Of a DNA stretch of 64,000 nt, positions 20,490-29,527 are shown piece after piece (position 1 is the stretch's first letter; each line of letters starts with the position of its first letter). This DNA comes from Stutzerimonas kunmingensis (lineage in GTDB: Bacteria > Pseudomonadota > Gammaproteobacteria > Pseudomonadales > Pseudomonadaceae): NCBI RefSeq assembly GCF_900114065.1, contig NZ_FORS01000008.1, positions 115,265 to 179,264 on the forward strand, in the 5' to 3' direction. The notes beneath the pieces are model-generated. The model worked only from the letters and a program-made list of their open reading frames with translations, made no database searches and was not told the DNA's origin. The position numbers and the translations under genes were made by a program.

Positions 20490-21122
20490 TCAATCGGTGA
20501 TGGGCATGCGCGCGGCCAGGGCCTGGTCGCGTGGATCGAGCGAGGCGGCCAGGCCCTGGCGAACGCCGGCCTGTTCCGCCGGCGAGCGGTTCTGCCCGAG
20601 TTTCCACTTGCCCTCCAGCCGGCGAATCGGCAGGGCGAAGCCGACGATGGCGCGCAGCATGGCGTCCAGGTAGTCGTCTGGTGCATCGCTTACGGCCCAG
20701 GGCTGTGGGCGGCTGGCTTCATGCTGATCGCTGAGGCGGCTGACGATCTGCAGCAGGCTCTTGCGATCCTCGATCAGCCGCACCGGGCCGCGGGCATGCA
20801 CGGCGATGTAGTTCCAGGTCGGTACGACCTTGCCGTGCTCCGCTTTGGTCGGATACCAGCTGGGGCTGATGTAGGCGTCAGGGCCGCTGAACACGGCTAG
20901 CGCTTCGCAGCCGTCCTGCAGCTCGCGCCAGTGCGGATTGGCCTTGGCGAAGTGCCCGTAGAGCGTGCCGAACTCGCCTTCGTCCGATTCCAGCAGCAGC
21001 GGCAGGTGGCTGGCCTGCACGCCGTCCGTGCCCGCGCTGGTCAGCAGCGCGAACGGCATCGCCCGAATCTGGCGATGCAACTCGCCAGGATCGTCCTGGC
21101 GGAATGAGGCTGGCAGGTACAT
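20490..21122 (-). CDS. PaiB-like FMN-binding protein
   Basis: A 210-residue member of the FMN-binding split-barrel family of negative transcriptional regulators (PaiB). Recognisable blocks are MYLPASFRQDDP at the N-terminus, PHWRELQDGCEALAVFSGP, and SPSWYPTKAEHGKVVPTWNY. Start ATG 21122 has GGAGAG upstream. It is divergent from a MocR-type regulator across a 94-base region containing an inverted repeat, so that regulator likely controls this gene and the GNAT gene behind it. Confidence 0.88.
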   Translation of the reverse strand: MYLPASFRQDDPGELHRQIRAMPFALLTSAGTDGVQASHLPLLLESDEGEFGTLYGHFAKANPHWRELQDGCEALAVFSGPDAYISPSWYPTKAEHGKVVPTWNYIAVHARGPVRLIEDRKSLLQIVSRLSDQHEASRPQPWAVSDAPDDYLDAMLRAIVGFALPIRRLEGKWKLGQNRSPAEQAGVRQGLAASLDPRDQALAARMPITD

Positions 21123-21161
21123 GGCGTCTCTCCAAATACAGTGTTGCCATGCTAGGCAGGA

Positions 21162-21210
21162 TATTGGCCCGCTGTAAGATCCATTACTTGTGACTTTGAT
21201 AGAGCCAATA
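21162..21210. promoter_or_regulatory. Inverted repeat between paiB-like and mocR-like genes
   Basis: TATTGGC (21162-21168) and GCCAATA (21204-21210) form an inverted repeat 35 bases apart in the divergent promoter region. Candidate MocR operator. Confidence 0.45.
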
Positions 21211-21216
21211 CTACCT

Positions 21217-22686
21217 ATGCCGACCACGCCCCCATTGCCCGTCGATCTTTCCGGCATTTGCCTGGAGCGCAGCCGGGGGCTGACACGCCAGCTCTATCAG
21301 GCCCTGCGCGAGCGCATCCTCGACGGGCGTCTGGCTGGAGGAAGTCGGCTGCCGGCCGGTCGCGATCTGGCGGCATTGCTGGCGGTGTCACGCAACACTG
21401 TCACCCGGGCGTTCGATCAGCTCTACGCCGAGGGCTACATTGAAGGCCGGGTAGGCGATGGCACTTACGTGGTGGAACTCGGCAGCGCGCGGCCGCTGAT
21501 GCAGTCGTCTGCTTCCGGGGTGGCGCCGACCGAGGCGCTGTTGCGCCTGCAGCGTAATCACTTGGCGCCGCCGGTGAGCGGTGCGCCGCGTGCCTTTCGC
21601 ATCGGCGTACCGGCCTTCGATCTTTTTCCCTTCGAAATCTGGGCGCGGCTCACGGCGCGCTTCTGGCGCAAGCCATCGCCGGCGCGCCTGGGCTATGGCG
21701 ACCCGGCGGGTGAGCCTGCCTTGCGCGAACTGGTAGCGGCCTATCTGCGCAGCAGCCGCGGGCTGAACTGCGATCCGTCCCAGGTGGTGATCACCTGCGG
21801 TGCGCAGCAGGGCATCAGCCTCTGTGCCCAGCTGCTGGTGCAGCCCGGCGATCGTGTCGCGCTGGAGAATCCCGGCTATCGCGCCGCCGGCCATGCCTTC
21901 GCCGTGGCTGGCGCCGAGCTGTGTGGGGTCGCGGTGGATGGCGAGGGACTGGATACCGCCGCCCTCGCGCAGATCGAAGGCTGTCGGCTGGCCTATGTCA
22001 CGCCCTCGCATCAGTACCCGACCGGCGTGACCCTGTCGCTGGCGCGGCGCCTGGAATTGCTCGCGTGGGCCGAACGCAACGAGGGTTGGATCGTCGAGGA
22101 CGACTACGACGGCGAGTACCGTTACAGCGGGACGCCGTTGACGCCTTTGGCTGCGCTGGACCGGCAGGGGCGGGTGCTCTACGTCGGCACCTTCTGCAAG
22201 ATCACCTTCCCCGCGCTGCGCCTCGGCTACCTGGTATTGCCTCCCGGCCTGGCAGAGGCCTTCGCCCGTCGCCGCGCATTGGATATGCGTCACTCGGACA
22301 TTGGCAGCCAGATGGTGATGGCCGAGTTCATCGCTGCCGGCCATTTTCAGCGTCACGTGCGCCGTATGCGCCAGGCCGCCCGGGTGCGCCGCGACACCCT
22401 GTTGCAGCACTGGCCAGAGGCGATCCCTGGCTGCGCGGAGTTGCCGGCGGTGGATGCCGGGCTGCATCTGTGCGTGCCGGTGCACAGCCACGCCCGCGAA
22501 GCCGAGCTGGTTGCCGCGGCGCGAGCGGCCGAGGTGGAAATGAACGGGCTGGCCGACTACTGGCTGGACGGTCAGGCGCCGCGAGGCGCACCGGGCGGCC
22601 TGGTGCTGGGTTTTGCGGCGGTTCCGGAAGTGGAAATCATCGCCGCGCTGCAACGCCTGCGTCACGCCTGGGACCTGCCGAGCTAG
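21217..22686 (+). CDS. MocR-family regulator (GntR-aminotransferase fusion)
   Basis: A 489-residue fusion of an N-terminal GntR winged HTH (about residues 15-85: LYQALRERILDGRLAGGSRL, then LLAVSRNTVTRAFDQLYAEG) and a class I aminotransferase-like domain. The PLP pocket is visible in VEDDYDGEYRY and the lysine segment VGTFCKITFPALRLGY. ATG 21217 gives the family-like N-terminus; 21190 is a longer alternative. It is divergent from the paiB-like and GNAT genes, a common MocR arrangement, and probably controls them with PLP or a PLP-amine adduct as effector. Confidence 0.9.
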   Translation: MPTTPPLPVDLSGICLERSRGLTRQLYQALRERILDGRLAGGSRLPAGRDLAALLAVSRNTVTRAFDQLYAEGYIEGRVGDGTYVVELGSARPLMQSSASGVAPTEALLRLQRNHLAPPVSGAPRAFRIGVPAFDLFPFEIWARLTARFWRKPSPARLGYGDPAGEPALRELVAAYLRSSRGLNCDPSQVVITCGAQQGISLCAQLLVQPGDRVALENPGYRAAGHAFAVAGAELCGVAVDGEGLDTAALAQIEGCRLAYVTPSHQYPTGVTLSLARRLELLAWAERNEGWIVEDDYDGEYRYSGTPLTPLAALDRQGRVLYVGTFCKITFPALRLGYLVLPPGLAEAFARRRALDMRHSDIGSQMVMAEFIAAGHFQRHVRRMRQAARVRRDTLLQHWPEAIPGCAELPAVDAGLHLCVPVHSHAREAELVAAARAAEVEMNGLADYWLDGQAPRGAPGGLVLGFAAVPEVEIIAALQRLRHAWDLPS

Positions 22687-22695
22687 CGGCAGGTC
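22672..22695. terminator. Bidirectional-looking hairpin between convergent genes
   Basis: GACCTGCCG (22672-22680) and CGGCAGGTC (22687-22695) flank a six-base loop that includes the mocR-like stop codon. It lies between the convergent ends at 22686 and 22708. No long T-run follows, so efficiency is unknown. Confidence 0.55.
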
Positions 22696-22707
22696 TTCGG
22701 ACGGCGC

Positions 22708-23967
22708 TCACTCCTTGTTGCTGGCGTCGTACATCGCTCGGTCGAGTTCCTGCTCGCTGCGACCGACCAGCGTGGTGGTCATCAGGTCGCCGGCGACGTT
22801 CACCGTGGTGCGTGCCATGTCGAGGATGCGGTCGATCCCGGCGATCAGCGCCACGCCTTCGAGCGGCAGGCCGGCAGCGGTGAGCACCAGCCCGAGCATG
22901 ATCAGCCCGGCGCCGGGGATGCCGGCGGTGCCGATGGAGGCCAGCGTCGCGGTGAGGATGATCATCGCGTACTGCCCGGCACTGAGGTCGATGCCGAAGG
23001 CCTGGGCGATGAACAGTGCGAGCACGCCCTGATAGATCGCCGTGCCGTCCATGTTGATGGTCGCGCCCACTGGCAGCACGAAGCCCGCCACACCTTCGGA
23101 TACGCCGAGGTTCTTGCGCGCGCATTCGATGGACACCGGCAGGGTGCCGGAGCTGCTCGAGGTGCTGAAGGCCACCGCCAGCGCCGGGGCGATGCCCTGG
23201 AAGAAACGCAGCGGATTGAGCCGCGCCAGCAGGCCGAGCAGGCCGCCGTAGACCAGCAGTACATGGGCGATGCTGGCCAGGTAGATCACCCCGATCACGC
23301 CCGCCAGCGGCAGCAGTACTTCAGCACCATGGCTGCCGACCACGCCGGCGGTCAGGGCGAAGACACCGATCGGCGCGACGCGCATCACCAGATCGGTGAG
23401 CTTGTAGAAACTCTCGGCCAGCGCATCGAACAGGCGCACCGCCGGCGCGCCGCGCTCGCCGATCAGGTTGATGCTGACGCCCAGGGCGATGGCGAAAACG
23501 ATGATCTGCAGGATGTTGCCCTCGGCGAAGGCAGTGACCGGATTGGAAGGCACCAAGCCGACCAGAATCGACACCAGCGAGGGCGCCTGCTTGGCCTGTT
23601 CGCTGCCACTGGCGACCATGTTCATGCCTTCGCCCGGGGTGAACAGCGCGCCGAACAGCAGGCCGATGCTGACCGCGAAGGCGGTGGTCACCAGGTAGAT
23701 GGCGATGGTCTTCAGACTGATGCGGCCGAGCTTGGCGCTGTCCTGCATCGAGGTTATGCCGGCCACCAGCGAAACGAACACCAGCGGCACGATGAGCATC
23801 TTGATCGCATTGAGAAACAGCGTGCCGATCGGTGCCAGCAGCTGCGCGTCTGCGCCAAAGGCCATGCCGGCGGCGACGCCGAGGGCCAGGCCGATGAGGA
23901 TCTGCTGCCAGAGCGGCAGGCGGACGAGCAGGCGCAGGGGAGCGGAGAGGGTCGTACTCTGAGTCAT
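22708..23967 (-). CDS. Dicarboxylate/amino-acid:cation symporter (SDF family)
   Basis: A 419-residue GltP/DctA-type transporter with eight or more hydrophobic segments. Signatures include FLNAIKMLIVPLVFVSLVAG, the serine-rich reentrant loop AFSTSSSSGTLPVS and the second-loop block GATINMDGTAIYQGV. It takes up aspartate, glutamate or C4-dicarboxylates with protons or sodium. It is downstream of aspA on the same strand, across a 90-base gap with a strong hairpin. The gene pair would import aspartate or its product fumarate. Confidence 0.93.
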   Translation of the reverse strand: MTQSTTLSAPLRLLVRLPLWQQILIGLALGVAAGMAFGADAQLLAPIGTLFLNAIKMLIVPLVFVSLVAGITSMQDSAKLGRISLKTIAIYLVTTAFAVSIGLLFGALFTPGEGMNMVASGSEQAKQAPSLVSILVGLVPSNPVTAFAEGNILQIIVFAIALGVSINLIGERGAPAVRLFDALAESFYKLTDLVMRVAPIGVFALTAGVVGSHGAEVLLPLAGVIGVIYLASIAHVLLVYGGLLGLLARLNPLRFFQGIAPALAVAFSTSSSSGTLPVSIECARKNLGVSEGVAGFVLPVGATINMDGTAIYQGVLALFIAQAFGIDLSAGQYAMIILTATLASIGTAGIPGAGLIMLGLVLTAAGLPLEGVALIAGIDRILDMARTTVNVAGDLMTTTLVGRSEQELDRAMYDASNKE

Positions 23968-24025
23968 GGGTTTTCCTGTTGTTTTTATTGTGCGAACGAG
24001 CCGGGCTGGTGGCTCGTAAAGCGAA

Positions 24026-24047
24026 CGCCCGGCATGGGTGCCGGGCG
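24026..24047 (-). terminator. Strong hairpin in the aspA-symporter gap
   Basis: CGCCCGGCA (24026-24034) and TGCCGGGCG (24039-24047) pair perfectly around a four-base loop just after the aspA stop. There is no long T-run on the minus strand, so it may attenuate or stabilise the upstream message. Confidence 0.55.
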
Positions 24048-24057
24048 CTTGGGACGA

Positions 24058-25482
<1,425 letters not shown>

Positions 25483-25644
25483 GATGGTAATGTGGCTTCG
25501 GTAGGCGCAGGCAGTGCTGCAGTGCGCCTAAAATAAGGCTTTCAGGCGTTTCGCGGCCAATGCCGTTGCTGGCTGCCCTATGCCGAAACGGCATAATGTC
25601 CGTGTGACTTTGTACCGGTCGCAATCGTATCGAGGGATGTTCAG

Positions 25645-26577
25645 ATGAATCTGGAAACCAAGTGGCTGGAGGATTTCGTGGCGCTGGCGGCGACCCGCAG
25701 CTTCTCCCAGGCCGCGCAACGCCGCTTCGTCACGCAGCCGGCCTTCAGCCGGCGGATACGCTCGCTGGAAGAGGCGCTCGGCCTGCAACTGATCAACCGC
25801 TCGCGCACGCCGATCGAGCTGACCGAGGCCGGCCAGCTGTTCCTGGTCAGTGCGCGCAACATGGTCGAACAGCTCGGCGAAGTGGTGCGCCATCTGCACC
25901 ACGTCGAGGGCCAGCAGGGCGAGGTATTGCAGATATCCGCCGCGCACTCGCTGGCGCTGGGCTTCTTCCCGGCGTGGATCGCCGGCCTGCGCCACGACGG
26001 GCTGAACATCGCCACCCGGCTGATCGCCACCAACGTCGGCGAAGCCGTGCATGTGCTGCGCGAAGGCGGCTGCGACCTGATTCTCGCCTACTACGACCCG
26101 GATGCAGCCTTGCAGCTCGACCCGGAGCTGTTCCCCTCGCTGCACCTGGGGCGCACCGAAATGCTGCCGGTCTGTGCGGTGGGCGATGACGGCACGCCGC
26201 TGTACGACGTCGACAGCGGCCAGACGGTGCCGCTGCTGGCCTACAGCGCTGGCGCCTTTCTCGGTCGCTCGGTGAACCTGCTGTTGCGTCAGCGCGCGCT
26301 GCGTTCGACCACGGTCTACGAGACGGCTATGGCCGACAGCCTGAAGAGCATGGCACTGCAGGGGCTGGGGATCGCCTGGGTGCCGCGCCTGAGCGTCGAG
26401 CCCGAGCTGCAGCGTGGCGAGCTGGCGATCTGTGGTAGCGAGCAATGGCGCGTACCACTGGAAATCCGCCTTTATCGTTGCTCGCTGATGCGCAAGGGTG
26501 CAGTGCGCTTGCTCTGGCGAAGGCTGGAAAACCGTGCCGCGCAAGCGCAGCGACAGGCGGGCGAAACGGCAGGTTAA
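25645..26577 (+). CDS. LysR-family regulator divergent from aspA
   Basis: A 310-residue LysR regulator: N-terminal HTH (LEDFVALAATRSFSQAAQRRF, then VTQPAFSRRIRSLEEALG) and an effector domain from about residue 90. Start ATG 25645 has GAGGGA upstream. It is divergent from aspA and the symporter, so regulation of aspartate use is the natural guess. A hairpin with a T-run follows at 26630. Confidence 0.88.
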   Translation: MNLETKWLEDFVALAATRSFSQAAQRRFVTQPAFSRRIRSLEEALGLQLINRSRTPIELTEAGQLFLVSARNMVEQLGEVVRHLHHVEGQQGEVLQISAAHSLALGFFPAWIAGLRHDGLNIATRLIATNVGEAVHVLREGGCDLILAYYDPDAALQLDPELFPSLHLGRTEMLPVCAVGDDGTPLYDVDSGQTVPLLAYSAGAFLGRSVNLLLRQRALRSTTVYETAMADSLKSMALQGLGIAWVPRLSVEPELQRGELAICGSEQWRVPLEIRLYRCSLMRKGAVRLLWRRLENRAAQAQRQAGETAG

Positions 26578-26593
26578 AGCGCCCCACGCGGCC

Positions 26594-26628
26594 AAATGTG
26601 CGTAACAAGCGGTTATCTGCACACATTT
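26594..26628. promoter_or_regulatory. Inverted repeat upstream of the adenylation protein
   Basis: AAATGTG (26594-26600) and CACATTT (26622-26628) are inverted arms 21 bases apart, in the gap between the LysR gene and the adenylation-carrier-thioesterase gene. Possible operator; no factor identified. Confidence 0.35.
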
Positions 26629-26629
26629 T

Positions 26630-26654
26630 GTTGCTTCGCGCGAGGCAACTTTTT
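26630..26654 (+). terminator. Putative terminator after the LysR gene
   Basis: GTTGC (26630-26634) and GCAAC (26645-26649) with a partly self-complementary interior are followed by CTTTTT. It would end the LysR transcript before the next gene. Confidence 0.55.
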
Positions 26655-26724
26655 CGGGCGACGCTGTCTTAGCTGAGCAATCCGTGCCATGGCCAGGCCG
26701 GACTCTAGCCAAGGACAGACAGCC

Positions 26725-29460
26725 GTGAATTACGACTCCGACGCCGCCGTGCCCCCTGCGGGCTCGGTCTTTGCTGTGCCCGACCCGGCGACCGCCGGCA
26801 TCGAGCCCGTCACTTTGCATGCCGCGCTGAGCCGCGTGGCGCATGGCGCGCCTGATCGATCGGCGGTGCTTTCGACACGCTTCGCGCCGCTGGACCATCG
26901 CGGCCTGCAGCAGATGATCGAGCAGACCCGTCGCCAGTTGCGCCTGGCCGGCTTCGGCCGCGACGCGCGCATCGGCGTATTGCTGCCAGAAGCCCCGCAG
27001 GCGGCGGTCGCGATTATTGCCGTCGCCTGCTCAGCGGTTGCCGTCCCGCTCGATCCGCGTCTTGGCCCGACCGAGTTGGACCAGTTTCTCCAGCAGCTGC
27101 CGCTCGATGCCCTGCTGATCAGCAGTGACGGCGATCAGCAGGGCCGGGCGGCCGCCGAGCGCCACGGGCTGACGCTGATCAGTGCCGAAGCGGCCGCGGA
27201 CGGCAGCCCGGCGTTGCAGTTCGACATGCCGCTGGCTGCACAACCGGCCGCCGATGATCTGCCCGAGGCAGACGCCCCGGCGTTCATCCTGCGCAGCTCC
27301 GGCACCACGGCGTTGCCCAAGCTGATTCCCTTCACTCATCGCAACATGCTGACCGCCGCCCGCAAGTGGCAGCGCTGGTTCGGCCTGGATGGCGGCGACC
27401 GCTGCCTGTGCGTCTCGGCCCCCTATTACTCCCACGGGCTGAAGGTCACCATCCTCACGCCGCTGCTCACCGGCGGCAGCGTCGCCTTTCCGCTCAGCCC
27501 GGCCGTGGTGGACCTGCACGAGTGGTTCGAAAGCCTGCGGCCGAGCTGGTATTCCGCCGGCCCAGCGTTGCACCGCGCAATTCTCGAAGCGGCCAGCGCG
27601 CACCCCGAAGGGTTGGGTACGCAGCGGCCGCGCTTCGCCTCATCCGGCGGCGCGCCGCTGGGACAGGACATCATCGATGCCTTCGAGCAGACCATGGGCT
27701 TCCCGCTGCTGGAGCACTACGGCTCCAGCGAGGCCGCGCAGATCGCCGTCAACACCCCGACCGAGCGCAAGGCAGACACGGTCGGTCGGCCCTGGCCGGA
27801 AACCCTGAGCATCGTCGACGAGAACGGCATTCCGCTGGCGGCGGGCGAGCGCGGCGAGATTCGCGTGCGTGGCGCGACGGTGATGCCTGGCTATCTCGGC
27901 GATGACACGCTCAACCGCGAGGTGCTGCGCGACGGCTGGTTCCACACCGGCGACATCGGCAGCCTCGACGAGGACGGCTTCCTGCGCCTGCATGGACGCC
28001 TGCGGGAAGTGATCAACCGCGGCGGCGAGAAGGTCAGCCTGCCGGAAGTCGATGCGGTGCTGTTGCGCCATCCGGCGGTGGCCGATGCAGCGGCGTTCGC
28101 CGTGCCGCATCAGCGCCTCGGCCAGGACGTCGCCGCCGCCGTGGTGCTACGCCCTGGCGCGCAAGTAGCGGCCGAGGAGCTGCAGCGCTACCTGCGGGGC
28201 GAGCTGGTCTACTTCAAGGTGCCGCGGCGCGTGCAGATCATCGAAGCCTTGCCGCGCGGCTTAACCGGCAAGGTGTTGCGGCATCGGCTGGCGGATGCCT
28301 ACCTCGAGCAGCGCAGCGCGCGGGCCAGGGCCGCGGCGGTGGCCGAGGCGGCGTCCGAACTGGAGCAGCAGGTGCTGGCGCTCTGGCGGCGACTGCTGAA
28401 AACCGAGGCGGTCGGCCCGAACGACAACTTTCTCGATTGTGGTGGTGACTCGCTGCTGGCCACCGAAATGCTTGCCGAGCTGGAGCAGCTGCTCGGGCGG
28501 GTGATTCCAGAGTCGTTGCTGGTCGAGGCCGAGACCGCCCGCGAACTGGCGGCACGCCTGGAAAATCTCGCCAGCCACGTCATTCCGGTCATCGATTTCA
28601 ATGCCCAGCCAGGGCGCACGCCGTTGTTCTGGTTCCACGGCGATTTCGCCCATGGCGGCTACTACATCCGTCGCCTGGCCCGGCTACTCGGCCCGCAGCA
28701 ACCGCTGACCGCCATCGCCCCGCATGGCATGGACAACGAGCCGATACCGGCGTCGGTGCAGCAGATGGCGCGTGAGCGTCTGCCGTTGATCCTCGAGCGC
28801 CAGGCACAGGGGCCGTACCGCATCGGTGGCTACTGCAACGGTGCGCTGGTGGCCTTCGAGGCCGCTCGCCTGCTGATCGAGGCGGGCCATGAGGTGGAGA
28901 TCGTCGCCCTCATCGATCCGCCCACCGCCAACGTTCGTCCGTGGTCGCGGGCCATCCTGCGCACGCTCGACCGCGTGCTGCCGGACATGCAGCTTGCGCG
29001 TGCCTACGAGGCTCTCAGTCGTTTCGGTGAAACCAGCAAGTGGCCCTATTCCAAGCGCTTCACCAACCTGGCCTGGAAGCTGTCGCGGCGCAGCGTGCGC
29101 GTGGTGCGGCAGCGGCTGGCAGGCCACGTGCCGACACCGCCGAGCGCGCGTGATCGAGAGGTGCGCGTGCGCTTCCTGCAGTACTCGCTGGTGATGGCGC
29201 GCTATCTGCCCCGGCGCATCGATGCGCCGGTGGTGTACTTCTCCGCCGACTACACCAGCCTGGCCTGGCGCGGCATGGGCACGAGCTTCGAGAGCTACGA
29301 CGTGCTCGGCGGCCATCACCGTTGCGTCAAGGACTACACCGCCTCCATCGCTACGCCGCTGCGCGCGCTGCTGGAGGATTCGGCTGCGGCAATGCCTGGT
29401 CAGAGCGGCTTGATGTTGCCGCTGACCGAGCCGGGCGAGCGCGATGGCCTGGTGCCCTGA
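26725..29460 (+). CDS. Stand-alone adenylation-carrier-thioesterase (A-T-TE) synthetase
   Basis: A 911-residue NRPS-like protein without a condensation domain. Order: adenylation domain (about 20-535) with SSGTTALPK at 191-199, HYGSSEA, GWFHTGDIG, REVINRGGEKVSLPE and a catalytic Lys in RGLTGKVLRHRL; phosphopantetheine carrier domain with GGDSL and the attachment Ser576; thioesterase domain (about 630-880) with GGYCNG, where the nucleophile position is Cys704 instead of the usual Ser. The A4 region reads APYYSHGLK, more like acyl/aryl-acid ligases than amino-acid A domains with FDxS. GTG 26725 has AAGGA upstream; ATG 26689 does not. The next gene makes protocatechuate, a possible substrate. 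Product unknown. Confidence 0.85.
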   Translation: MNYDSDAAVPPAGSVFAVPDPATAGIEPVTLHAALSRVAHGAPDRSAVLSTRFAPLDHRGLQQMIEQTRRQLRLAGFGRDARIGVLLPEAPQAAVAIIAVACSAVAVPLDPRLGPTELDQFLQQLPLDALLISSDGDQQGRAAAERHGLTLISAEAAADGSPALQFDMPLAAQPAADDLPEADAPAFILRSSGTTALPKLIPFTHRNMLTAARKWQRWFGLDGGDRCLCVSAPYYSHGLKVTILTPLLTGGSVAFPLSPAVVDLHEWFESLRPSWYSAGPALHRAILEAASAHPEGLGTQRPRFASSGGAPLGQDIIDAFEQTMGFPLLEHYGSSEAAQIAVNTPTERKADTVGRPWPETLSIVDENGIPLAAGERGEIRVRGATVMPGYLGDDTLNREVLRDGWFHTGDIGSLDEDGFLRLHGRLREVINRGGEKVSLPEVDAVLLRHPAVADAAAFAVPHQRLGQDVAAAVVLRPGAQVAAEELQRYLRGELVYFKVPRRVQIIEALPRGLTGKVLRHRLADAYLEQRSARARAAAVAEAASELEQQVLALWRRLLKTEAVGPNDNFLDCGGDSLLATEMLAELEQLLGRVIPESLLVEAETARELAARLENLASHVIPVIDFNAQPGRTPLFWFHGDFAHGGYYIRRLARLLGPQQPLTAIAPHGMDNEPIPASVQQMARERLPLILERQAQGPYRIGGYCNGALVAFEAARLLIEAGHEVEIVALIDPPTANVRPWSRAILRTLDRVLPDMQLARAYEALSRFGETSKWPYSKRFTNLAWKLSRRSVRVVRQRLAGHVPTPPSARDREVRVRFLQYSLVMARYLPRRIDAPVVYFSADYTSLAWRGMGTSFESYDVLGGHHRCVKDYTASIATPLRALLEDSAAAMPGQSGLMLPLTEPGERDGLVP

Positions 29461-29527
29461 TCATGCCCGCGTCGATCCCCGTGCTGCCGCGCAGCATCCC
29501 GAGTCACCCGGTAACAGGAGTAACCGC

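Noticed and set aside
20036..20686. 216-residue GNAT frame
   Set aside because: The extension overlaps the PaiB-like coding sequence in another frame; GTG 20476 has the family N-terminus and an RBS.
25528..26898. 456-residue minus-strand frame over the LysR gene
   Set aside because: Antisense shadow of a well-supported LysR gene in high-GC DNA.
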